From Epiperipatus broadwayi (Eukaryota > Onychophora > Udeonychophora > Euonychophora > Peripatidae): DNA of 64,000 nt. The stretch is taken from assembly GCA_028023455.1 (NCBI GenBank), contig JAQFVV010006724.1:250001-314000 (forward strand). The letters are read 5' to 3'. Position 1 is the stretch's first letter. Each line of letters starts with the position of its first letter. The translations under genes and the position numbers were made by a program. Under the pieces are notes generated by a model, which saw nothing but the letters and a program-made list of their open reading frames with translations, made no database searches and was not told the DNA's origin. This document shows positions 36,729-46,600 of this stretch, piece by piece.

Positions 36729-37737
36729 TATATGCAAAGTAGTTATCTAGAGTAAATTGAGTTCTATTATTAGCGTTAGTGAAAGTAAACATTAACTTTA
36801 AATAAGCATATGTCTATTCCATTTGTATTTGCTGAGATCGTGTCCAAAGGTAGGAAATGAATTACAAAATAATTAAGTATTGCACTTCACCACAAGTCAT
36901 GACGCTGAGAATAAGAGCATGAGAACAAGAGCATTTATAATACTAAGAGTTTAAAGAATAAGAGTACCATTATTAGAATGTTAGAGAATACAGACTGGTT
37001 AAGTTAAGAATTGGCATATTCTACTTTTGTATGTGTATGTGGTACAGCATTTCAAAGACATAATTGGGAAGATGGGTTGGGGAACCTAAACATTAACATT
37101 TAAGATTAAAATAATTGTAACTGTGGAAGATGATCAATGCAGAGAACAAAGGGATATTTAATTTATTTATAAGGGAGGGGAGAGTAAAATTTTCTACTCT
37201 ATATTCGTTATGTTATAAGATTGTTCGTATCATTTTATGAATTCTCTGCATGGATTACTGATCCATTTTCATTCGACATACATCAGAAAAGAAGGAATAA
37301 TATAATTGTAGTGTCACTCGAAATTACATATCTATGTGGGTTTGTGGAGAAAATTTTGATTATATTTCTAAATAATGTATCGTGAATTTATTTATGTAGT
37401 AATTATGGAGTTCAAACTCAGAACTCAACATATTGTTTATAATTTAAATATTATTAAAATTATACTTTCGTTTGGAAAAGTTTTAATAACTTGCATCCTC
37501 CACCGATTTCCCATTTATTAAGCGGGTGGATACTATATTTGATGTTACAGCTGCAATTTAGCTTGGGTAAAATATCTACATTATTATTAGTAGTTATCTC
37601 CATCTTATCTGAAGTTACAGGCTGTGTATTGGTTTTTGTCTATATTGGATTTTGAGGCTGTGCGAAGTTGAGGTTACATTATATATATATTAATATTATT
37701 ACAAATCGATGTCTGTATTTCTTCAAAATAATATACT
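36729..37737. other. AT-rich non-coding sequence
   Basis: Nothing recognised on either strand. Confidence 0.5.
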
Positions 37738-38310
37738 TAAATTTATTAATAAATATTAGAAAATATAGTACTTAAAAGTTTATAAAAAATATATCTATAA
37801 TTGTCATTTAAGAGCACTTTCAATTATCCTTGTAGTTTTTGTCAACTAATACTTTTAAGAGGTCAACTTTCCCATAATTCCATGATGTCAACTTTCCCAT
37901 AATTCCATGATCTTAACGTTTGCTGCCTGCCTATTGGTTAAGGTGTACTTTGGAAGAAAGAACAAAAGAGCACTTGTTTTTATTAAAAAGGGTTCATTAT
38001 ACAAAACAAAATTATAAAAATGATAATTTATCAGCTTCTGTCTTTTATGACCATAATAATAAATCATATATATATATATATGGTTTTGATTTTAATTATA
38101 GTAATGTAAAAATATTGGAAACTGAAAGAAATAATAATAAAATAAAAATTAAGAAAGTTTGATGTTAATATATAAATACAAGCAAGATTTAATCAATAGG
38201 CAGGCAGCAAACATTAAGATCATGGAATTAAGGGCAAGTTGAGCTTTTAAAAGTATTAGTTGATAAAAACAAGTTTTAAGTACTGTATTTTCTAATATTT
38301 ATTTATAAAT
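37738..38310. mobile_element. Inverted-repeat unit enclosing a GIY-YIG-like fragment
   Basis: The left arm (37738-37941, ending GCTGCCTGCCTATTGGTTAA) is the inverted complement of the right arm (38189-38310, starting TTTAATCAATAGGCAGGCAGC). Shared blocks include AATATTAGAAAATA, TACTTTTAA and ATTCCATGATCTTAA. The left arm is longer because GTCAACTTTCCCATAATTCC is tandemly duplicated (37862 and 37888) and because it holds extra sequence near 37780-37840. The 247-bp interior is the coding fragment described below. Confidence 0.8.
37942..38188 (+). pseudogene. Possible C-terminal GIY-YIG endonuclease fragment (Penelope-like)
   Basis: The interior stays open from 37920 to 38162. It reads LEERTKEHL, then a Lys/Arg-rich stretch, a short SASVFYDH segment, and FDFNYSNVKILETERN before a Lys-rich end and stop. 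The sequence R-x-KEHL, an (A/S)-x-x-x-x-H-type element and a VKIL-x-x-E-x-N tail are in the order seen in the C-terminal GIY-YIG region of Penelope-like retroelements. The upstream GIY and YIG strands are absent, so the piece is truncated. A YIYIYG run comes from a TA microsatellite that has inserted or expanded. Assignment rests on weak motifs. Confidence 0.4.
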
Positions 38311-39184
38311 TTACATATATATAAACAAACCTTGTAAAATTATATATATATATTGATTGACTGATTGTTGATTAAGTATATAACTAATAACCAGGTGAGT
38401 AATGATGTGATAATAAAGAGCCTAATAATTGATAAATAATAATCTATATACAATTATCATAATGTCTCATAAAACCCAAGCTTTAAATATTTTAATCTGA
38501 GAAATCTGGGCATGTGCTATGAAATAAATATCAGGTTTTAAAACTGAAAAAAATCAAAAAGTAACAAACTTTGCTTTTTATTAGTTGTTACTGTTTTTAA
38601 TTTTTAGGATGTAGTAGTGGATTGTATAACATATAAACCCATCCAATAAGATGCTAATTATGCCAGTTAAATATTCAATTTAATCTCTTGAAATTGCTTT
38701 CATATGGATGGTCTGATCTATTATCACTTTAAAATTTTAATATTTTTTTCTTTTCTAAATATTAAATTTTATAAACCTGAGTAAAAGATTTAGCTGTTTG
38801 TAAATCTGTAACATTTACTATTAGTTTGGAGTTCAATGATGCTATTCCATATCAAATTTCTTTTATCATTTCAAATTGTTTTATCAATTTATACACTGCT
38901 AAATCTTTATAATTTTGAATTAAATTTAAAACTTTTTTCACTTATAAATATTAAATAATTAAACTTTAAAAATAGCTTTTTTATGGAATTATTTGTAAGT
39001 GTATAATAATTAAAAGTTCTTCATAAAGGCTTTTCTCATTAATATGCTGTTAGTGCATAAAATTTGATACTTGGTAGATCAAATTAAAAATATATAGATT
39101 CAAATTTTAGCACTAATGCTTATATTTTATTATAAAATAAATAAATTTAAAAACATATCTAAGAGCAGAATTGATTGTATATAT
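38311..39184. other. AT-rich non-coding sequence
   Basis: Nothing recognised. Confidence 0.5.
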
Positions 39185-39280
39185 GTATAATGAAGGTATG
39201 CAGAAAAATAATAGAATCTTTGCAATAAAACTAATTTACTTATCGAAAAAAAAATTAGCCAAAATAATATTAAATATTTT

Positions 39281-39600
39281 CATTACAATAGTGCCACCTA
39301 GTGGACACTTTAATAATCAATAGATATTAAATTCAGTACTTTATAATCCCTATCAAGTGCTTTACCATCCAATATTCCCAGATAAGTTTTTTGCTTATGG
39401 TTTTTCATCAGTGAGGAGTCTTGCATTAAGGAGTAGGATACCTGGATCTTTCAATCTAATGCATCTCCACCATCCACTATTTATCATTTTGCTAAACTAT
39501 TAAGCATTAGATAGAAAATTTAAGGCAATACAATCTAGCATTCATTAATTACAAAGCTTGGACTAGATAGCTATATTGTAGGAATAATTTTTTTCCTGTT
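39281..39600. repeat. Foldback-family copy D inserted in the intron of segmental copy 2
   Basis: Keeps the family blocks in order, all diverged: ATAGTGCCACCTAGTG, AATCAATAGAT, AATCCCTATCAAGTGC, CCATCCAATATTCCCAGA, CATCAGTGAGGAGTCTTG and GGATCTTTCAATCTAATGCA. A degenerate inverted end lies near 39540-39575. Segmental copy 1 lacks it, so it entered after the duplication or was lost from copy 1. Confidence 0.75.
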
Positions 39601-39767
39601 TTAGCAGTTTATGAACTCATAAATAAATGTGATCATGGGATATTTTAATGGTTTAATTAGGTAAAACTAAAAGTGTAAAAAGATTATTAGGTGATTCTAT
39701 TTTATGTTTAAATTTATTTTTAACTATTATATTTCCTCTGCTTGTTATCAATTTATATTTTTTTCAG

Positions 39768-39944
39768 AACCATTGGTATTTTTTTAAAAACAAGTACCTT
39801 CAGAGAAGTCCCCAAAAACAAAAATTTATTCCTCCAGGTTTGAGAGCTCCATATGTTTGGCATCCAGATTTAGGTCCAGTGGATAAAATACCTCCTGGTG
39901 TTATAGAGAAAAAAGTTCTTGATGAATTTCGTGATTTAGTATGA
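39768..39944 (+). CDS. 3'-terminal exon 2 of an unidentified host gene (paralogue of 11147-11326)
   Basis: An acceptor ATTTTTTTCAG ends at 39767. Phase 0 then reads 58 residues to TGA at 39942-39944. KFIPPGLRAP and HPDLGPVDKIPPG match the other copy, and the C-terminal VLDEFRDLV corresponds to VFDKFRNLI there. The stop falls at the same place, and most differences spare the conserved cores, as expected of two exons that stayed under selection for some time. The family is not recognised. A short Pro-rich, non-transmembrane tail is all that can be described. Upstream exons must lie elsewhere. Confidence 0.68.
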   Translation, partial: NHWYFFKNKYLQRSPQKQKFIPPGLRAPYVWHPDLGPVDKIPPGVIEKKVLDEFRDLV

Positions 39945-41186
39945 CATTATATTTAAATAAAATTTTTGTTATATTCCTTTTTTACATGTGTATAAATGAG
40001 TATATTATATATAGAGATATTCCTTTAACATGCAACATGACTATTATTCACAAAATCATCTAAAAAAGGTCTAATAATTTCCAGAACATAAAAGTAACAC
40101 TATCTTCAAAAAGCAAGTGGAAATAATAATTAACCTCCTGAAATAATAATCACTATAAATAAAAATTAATGTTCTATTCTTAATGTAATATAAGCTACAT
40201 TATAATTGTACTACAAATGTATATGCTTGTATTAGGGAGACATTTTAATATATTATTTCATTAATATCTTGAATAGCTTCCAATAAATTATTGAATGATT
40301 TATTGTGAATGCAGAGGTTCATTTGTAAATTAAACACAGAAATGTCATGGTTGGGGGTGTGATACATGGAACTTTAAACTCTACTATTTTATTACTGTAT
40401 TAAAGGATATATAGAGAAAATTGCATGATCATTGTTTAGAAATTTAAAAGTAAATTCAGGCTATGAAAATGCTAGAGCTGAGTGATGAAGTAAAAACTTT
40501 GAGCTCCTCTGTCATTCTATTAAAACATAAAGAGCATGGAAACGCTTGAGGAAACTATGAACAAAAAAGTAGTCATTTGTAAGAATTTCAGGAGAAGAAA
40601 GGGCTTTGCTTTATTGTCTAGTTTTGAATTTTTAGATGTAGATTTGCTGCCCATAATTTGATGTTTACTGGATTGATTATGATATTGTTATCTAGAACAA
40701 AAATAGTAAGCTTGCCAAAAACAGAAAAGTGTTCATATTTGATCTCAATTCAAACTGAGGTTTATAGGATTGCTGTCATATGTAATAATGATATAACTTA
40801 AGTTATCACAAAAATTACGTATGTAAAACTTAGATATTATATACCATTTTAAAATATCTGAGTCTAAAATGAGGTCTTATCTGAGGAGTGTCAAACAAAA
40901 AGAAATGCTTTAAATATTTTACACAAAGCAAATATATGCATTAATAAAATTAATGAAATGTTGTTATTTATGAGAGTTAATTTGATACTTATGCACATAA
41001 TGGAGAATGCTTTCACTTTATAGAACTATACAATAAAAATTTTGTTATTAAATATGCAAGCAATGTTAGAAGATTATCTTTAACCAAGGATTGATTTTGC
41101 TGGTTTCTGAAATAAAAATAAATGATGGGTTCAGCAACTATAAAAAGTATGATATATTACACATGAGTTGTGAAGGTAATATCTTG

Positions 41187-41189
<3 letters not shown>

Positions 41190-41238
<49 letters not shown>
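41190..41238. repeat. Compound (TA)n(TG)n microsatellite
   Basis: TA units pass directly into TG units, as at 10934-10989. Confidence 0.95.
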
Positions 41239-41295
41239 AAAATAATAAATATGCGAATTAACTAAAGCAAAAATAAAAACATAATAAAAAACACA

Positions 41296-41336
41296 CAATT
41301 ACTTCTCTATAAAGCAGCTTTATAGAGAAGTAATTG
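41296..41336. repeat. Perfect 19-bp-stem hairpin with 3-base loop
   Basis: CAATTACTTCTCTATAAAG at 41296-41314 and its exact complement at 41318-41336 are separated by CAG. Weaker pairing (ACACA with TGTAT-type bases) continues outward. Confidence 0.93.
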
Positions 41337-41394
41337 TATGTTTATTATATATATATATAAACAATACAAGCATAAAGCTAAACTAGTCAATATA

Positions 41395-41707
41395 AAATCA
41401 AAACTACCCCAAATCCAGACCAGCATAAAAATAATATTAAAACACAACCTAAGGTTTCACTGCTACAAGCAGACTTCTCAAGTGTAAAGAACTACAAAAA
41501 CTACACAATATATATAATATTAACTCTTAAGGGTGGATGGGAAGTGAATGGATTTGTGGGTAGTTTTTAATATAATAGATATTGTGTAGTTTTTGTAGTT
41601 CTTTACACTTGAGAAGTCTGCTTGTAGCAGTGAAACCTTAGGTTGTGTTTTAATATTATTTTTATGCTGGTCGGGTTTAATTTTGGATTTGGGGTAGTTT
41701 TGATTTG

Positions 41708-41709
<2 letters not shown>
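41395..41709. repeat. Long palindrome with ~120-bp arms
   Basis: AAATCAAAACTACCCCAAAT to AAAAACTACACAATAT on the left is the inverted complement of ATATTGTGTAGTTTTTGTAG to ATTTGGGGTAGTTTTGATTT on the right, with only a few mismatches and a small indel. The 64-base centre (41514-41577) does not pair. The adjacent TA/TG microsatellite and the - frame 41520-41801 are by-products. It resembles a foldback element unrelated in sequence to the 15-19 kb family. Confidence 0.92.
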
Positions 41710-41745
<36 letters not shown>

Positions 41746-41859
41746 ATGTGCGTAAATACATGAAAACAGTCCACAGAAATCAATAACATATTCCACTTCA
41801 AAAATCACAAAAATAATATAAAATCAAATAAATAGACAATGCCTGTATAAGTAATGTGA

Positions 41860-42835
41860 GTGGCAATGATTTGGCTTTCACATTAAAATTATTATTAATG
41901 ATATGCAATAACGAAAAAAGTGAACACTGGGATTGTAGTGTCCATTGTGTTAAAATTACATGGACTGCCATTAATAAAAAAAGTAATCATCATCTGTATT
42001 CTACTAGAAGAGTGATTACTGACTATCATGGCATCAAATATTATTCATTGATCAAACAAGAGTTAAAAGTTACTATGATTAATAAAACAATTTATTTGAC
42101 TCTCACTGTGTCTGCTGGTAAGCATAGTAATTTATTGGGCTGTGACTGATTCAAACACATGTATTTCACAGTGTCTAAAGTGTAGTAGTTCACAAAAATT
42201 AAATCAAAGAAATCTACCTAGAGGTCTACTCAAAAGTGGTGGCTAATAAACTGGGTTTGAACCCTAGGAAAATCATAAAAATAAAAGTGCTAATGTGCAG
42301 ATGCTGTATGTTCAAAGGAAACATCAAATGAAATCCAGAAGTTGTGATCAAATTAAAATGATTGCAATCAATAATTCAAACAGCTGATGAACAATGACAC
42401 CACAGACACAGAAACTAGCTAAGTTCGAACTATTTATCAGCAGCCAACAGTTTATTGGAGATGACATATAGGGAAAGAAATGACATTGGCCTATCCTTAC
42501 TAGAATTATTGATATGGCTGACATCAATGCCTTTATAATCTGCAACAACATGTCAACTGAAAAGAAAAGTGGAAAGATTTCAAGAGATATATTGCCATTA
42601 TCTTCCTCAAACTTGGGGTCAATATGTGATGTAGTATTGGTCAGCCAATGACCACACAAACTTCTTGGGTGTAAACATTCAATTGTATGAGATTAGGTAG
42701 AAAGGGACACTTGATTGGGAAAAGAAAAGCAAAGAAGGTGTCGATTCACTAAATGCAAATGGAATCCTCTGACTTACTGTGCACAATGTGATATTACTTT
42801 ATGTACAAAAAGTTTCCTAAAATTTCATAAATAAT
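41860..42835 (+). pseudogene. Broken piggyBac-type transposase, C-terminal part
   Basis: Near 42478-42580, shifting between frames, the sequence reads HWPIL, IDMADINAFIICNNMS and TEKKSGK, the order typical of the last helix-rich part of the DDE_Tnp_1_7 (piggyBac) catalytic domain. At 42733-42834 RRCRFTKC, TYCAQC, ITLCTKSF and KFH spell the C-terminal cysteine-rich zinc domain of piggyBac transposases, then a TAA. The frame 41856-42149 contains VITDYHGIKY, which may be a relic of the DYN-x-x-MGGVD region. The protein cut and pasted the element at TTAA sites in intact relatives. This copy has several frameshifts and stops and no visible ends. Confidence 0.6.
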
Positions 42836-43177
42836 TTTTATCTAATATATGTAATTTTTAAATGTCTTTAATATTATTATTGTTTTTAGTAAATAAGTTT
42901 CTGTAATTAATGTATTGCATGTAAGTAATGTAAATAAATATTTAAACCAAAGAACATATTTTGTAAAACAAAAGACCAGTGATCCATAACATTTTTATAC
43001 ATTAAGTGGCAGTATCCTATTTACAGGACAGCAAATATTAAAGTAAGTGAATGTCAGAATTGTTTCAAAATTTAGCTATATACTATTCTGGAAATATATA
43101 AAATATCCCAGAATTGGTTTTTTAATGTTCAGAAAAAAAATTGCCACTTAATGAGATAATAGCAGATACAGGCTAGG
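42836..43177. other. AT-rich spacer
   Basis: Nothing recognised between the transposase relic and the LTR-like unit. Confidence 0.5.
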
Positions 43178-43794
43178 TGTTGTGATGCTTAGTGAATCTG
43201 ATTGTTTTCATTCTGGAATGAAATCTGGCTATAAAAAGTCAGTCCAGTTGGAGATAAAAAGAGACAACAACAATTTACTGCCAGACTGAAATGAAAGAAT
43301 ACACATTGATGTTGTTGCTCACTAAATGGCAAAAGCAGTAAGGCAAGTTCACATTAAAAGTGTAAGATGTTGAGACCTGAGACAAATTGTCAGGAAACTG
43401 CCAGATCTGAACAGCACTACACACATTGTCATTGCCCACTATATAGTTAAAGCAGTGAAGGAAGTTCATATTAGAATTGGAAGCTGTTGTAACCTAATTC
43501 CCACAAGAGACAAGCTCTCACTCTGGAAGTGTTACCCTGGGGCAAGCTGTCATGAAACAGCCAAAAATATCACCTACAGTAAGTTGTCACAAAACATCCA
43601 GAAGTGTCACCCTAGATGTCATCCACTCTGAGGCAAGCTGTAGTAGGAAATGTCATTTCTGGTAAGCTTTCACAGAACATCCCAGTGTGACACTTGTATC
43701 TATTATAAATACATTGTATATTTATTTTAGTTAATAAATATTTAATTGAATTTTTACCAGTCTGTGTTTATTATAATCATATATAAACACAACA
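43178..43794 (+). mobile_element. Candidate solo LTR or retroelement terminus with internal tandem repeats
   Basis: It starts TGTTGTGATGC, has a TATA-like CTATAAAAAG at 43230-43239, and ends with TTAATAAATATTT near 43730 and ACACAACA at 43794. A promoter followed by a polyadenylation signal between TG and CA ends is what an LTR shows. Inside, a 120-bp unit beginning ACTGCCAGA occurs at 43277 and 43397, followed by CAAGCTGT-type subrepeats spaced 40-60 bp apart (43540-43680). No target-site duplication is evident and no partner LTR was found, so this remains tentative. Confidence 0.35.
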
Positions 43795-45360
43795 TTATGT
43801 GTACATCTTCCAATTAGTTGAGGAATAGTAAAAAAAAAAAAATACCAAGAAATTCTTACATTCTTGAAGATTTATATGATTTTAAAATCTTTTACTCTTC
43901 ACACTTTCAAAATAATGATGTAAAAATGAAGTTATGTATTCCCTGACTTGTTTCATATTTATATAAAATTCAGCATTTCCCTCCATCACTATATTTTTAT
44001 TATCAGAGGATTTGTCAGTAAGAAATAATAATGTGTCTTATTTGAAATTAAGAAAGTGAAACATTATCATAGTATCAAAAATTCATCATATCAGTATTTA
44101 CTAAAATGATCAAAACTAAAAAAAAAATATTTCTAAAGACATTTATTTTCTTTTAGTATTTTATGGTATAAATTAAATGGGGAAAATCCCATAGTTTATA
44201 TTTTGTGTGATCTTGTCAATAAAATACATTTTATATTTTGCCGAAAAACTATTTGACATTGTTTATAATTCCTATATATCCTATTCAATGTCTAGGAAAT
44301 ATATATAAAAAATTAAGATGAAATTTTTTACTTTTCCCCAAAAGATCAAACATTGTTATTTAAAATGCTTAGGTTTTCTGTACAATACTGATTTTTTACA
44401 CTTTGTTGACATGTATATACTTGTTGCTATTATATAAAGATATTTTATATTCTATTGTGTTATTTATTTAAAGTATGGATTTGTACAGTTGAGCAGAATA
44501 ATTTTGATGGTTTTCCACCTTGGATCAATTTTTATTTGAAATAAATTCTAAAATATATAAAGTTTCTAAGCAATTTTTGAATTCTTGAATGACTTACAAT
44601 TAACCTTTTTAAAATATTTTCCAAAGTCTAGTAAAAACAATTTTTGAGTTTAACACTATGCAGTACTTCATGATGCACACATCAGTGTCTCAGTAAGAGA
44701 AATTAAACCACTCACAACTTCAAATGTCAGCATTGGCCAGAGAGCAGCCTTTTTTCCTGGGGCTAGTATTATGTGAGGAACTAGTCTCGACACATTCTAT
44801 ATTGGTGTGCAAAACATTTTCTGCAACTCTATCAATAATTCCCTACTTAAATAAAAACAAATGGAACTGGGATCAGGTCCTCGATCTCCCTAATACTGCA
44901 TACATAGTGAATAAAGTATGAGATAGTTATTTCTGATATATCCCTTCAAGGTGATAAGATAACTCTACCTCAGGAATAACAAGCATTTATAGTTTTACAT
45001 ATACACACTATAATGGTCAGGGAAAATGATGAAAAACCAGTCTTACTGCATCTGCCGACAGAGCGCCACTAGGCTACTTTGAACCTAGAAAATTTATAAT
45101 GTCAACAGATACATGCTGTTAAGATCACGGCCGTCAGCCCTAGTCACTAGCTCAAGTAGACACAGAAACTTATATATTTAGTAAAATATATTTTTAATAA
45201 TAAAGAATAATAAAAGCAATCACTGTCAGTATTAATAACACAAAAAGAGATTTTATTTATGTATATAATTAATAACACAAACTTTAAAAAATTAATTTTT
45301 ATAACACAAGAAGAAATTTATGTTTTATTCTGTTCCATTATTATTTTATTTGTTTTTAAC
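43795..45360. other. AT-rich sequence with a tRNA-like motif near 45.07 kb
   Basis: On -, TAGCCTAGTGGC (45075-45064) matches a tRNA A box and is preceded by a B-box-like GGTTCAAAG (45089-45081). The CTAGTGGCGC core is shared with 26050. A decayed SINE is likely. The frame 44724-44921 has no motif. Confidence 0.4.
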
Positions 45361-46600
45361 TTTAATTTTAAATTTTAGAATGTTGAGTATAGATGAGCTA
45401 CCTAGACGCACTCACAAATTTTCAAATCACTTGACTCCAGACTAAAAATCTGCAGCCACACCAATACTCGCTTCCAGATATATATCAGCAACCAATGCAA
45501 TGTGAACATGTTAGCATAGAATCACATCGACAGGAATGTGTGTCTGAACAGCATGATATTATTGGAGAAGACATGGCCTTCATCACGCAGGAATGTGCAT
45601 CTGTCAAGCGAAGGAAACATGCATATGCATATAAAATAATAAAAAGAAATGCTACATATGGATGGGAGAGCAGTCTTATCTTGCCGGCTTATCGTCCAAA
45701 ATCCATAGAGCTGGAATGGGTCAATGGCGCAGGAAATACATCTGCATCCATTTCAACGGTATGACTACCTCTTTGGGGTCATGCATTCAGTTGGACTCGT
45801 CGCCCTAGGTGCTAACATACTTCACATTACATTGATATAAACGTCCATATATCTCTCCACAAGCATTGACACAACTATGAAACAAATAGTCTGAAATCAA
45901 AACCCTCTTTAAAAGTAACATATTTAAACTAGTCTAGCAACCATCTACACTCAACTAACATTTAAATCATTTTATTAATTTAATTCAAAACAAAAATCTT
46001 TAGTTTACAGTTTTAAAATCATTTAAAAATGAGCATTATATTTAACTTATTTTCTTACTACAAATATTATTTAACCTACTTTTCTTTTAAATTTAATAAC
46101 GCACAAATAACGATGTGTTTCTATTTTTTAAATTTAAGTTTGCAATCGCAAACCCCTACCCTATTACAAACAGATATTAATTTAGCATGAATAAAAATAT
46201 AAAAAAGTACAATACATTTTTTTTAAAAAAAAGAGATTATGTTTAAGACTTTAAATAAGAGTTTATAGAAATAAAGTTCAGGTTTGCTTGAGAGAGAAAG
46301 TCTATTATTCATTTTAAAGATAGATAAAGTTCGAAGATTTTAAATTTAACAGTTTATATTTCATTTTATCTTTTATAAATTATACTTTCCTTTATCCGTG
46401 CTCGTTCCTTTGCGACGAAGATGTATGAAGACTTATGACGATGTATGAAGCATTTATGCTGGTTTCTGAAGATGGGATCCGTGGAGATGAAAGCTGCCTT
46501 CAGCCGGCCATACCGAAGGAAGCACGATGAAGCTGATTACATCTTGAGTGACGGCGATAATAGCTTTTTAAATTTTTATTTCTATTTTCAGCAAATACAA
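45361..46600. other. Less AT-rich stretch, unassigned
   Basis: The + frame 45495-45764 (89 codons, with Cys and His at the start and an ordinary composition) and the segment 46390-46560 are both clearly GC-richer than their surroundings. Neither has a domain I recognise. They could be exons, LTR pieces or a transposon 5' region. Confidence 0.3.

Larger units (their letters stand above)
39185..41190 (+). repeat. Segmental duplication, copy 2 (contains terminal exon 2)
   Basis: Colinear with 10999-12535: the shared CAGAAAAATAATAGAA-type start, the intron end, the exon, ATGAGTATATTATATA, CATGCAACAT, GGTCTAATAATT and AACTATGAA blocks all recur in order. It is longer mainly because a foldback-family element occupies 39281-39600 in the intron. 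Confidence 0.8.
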
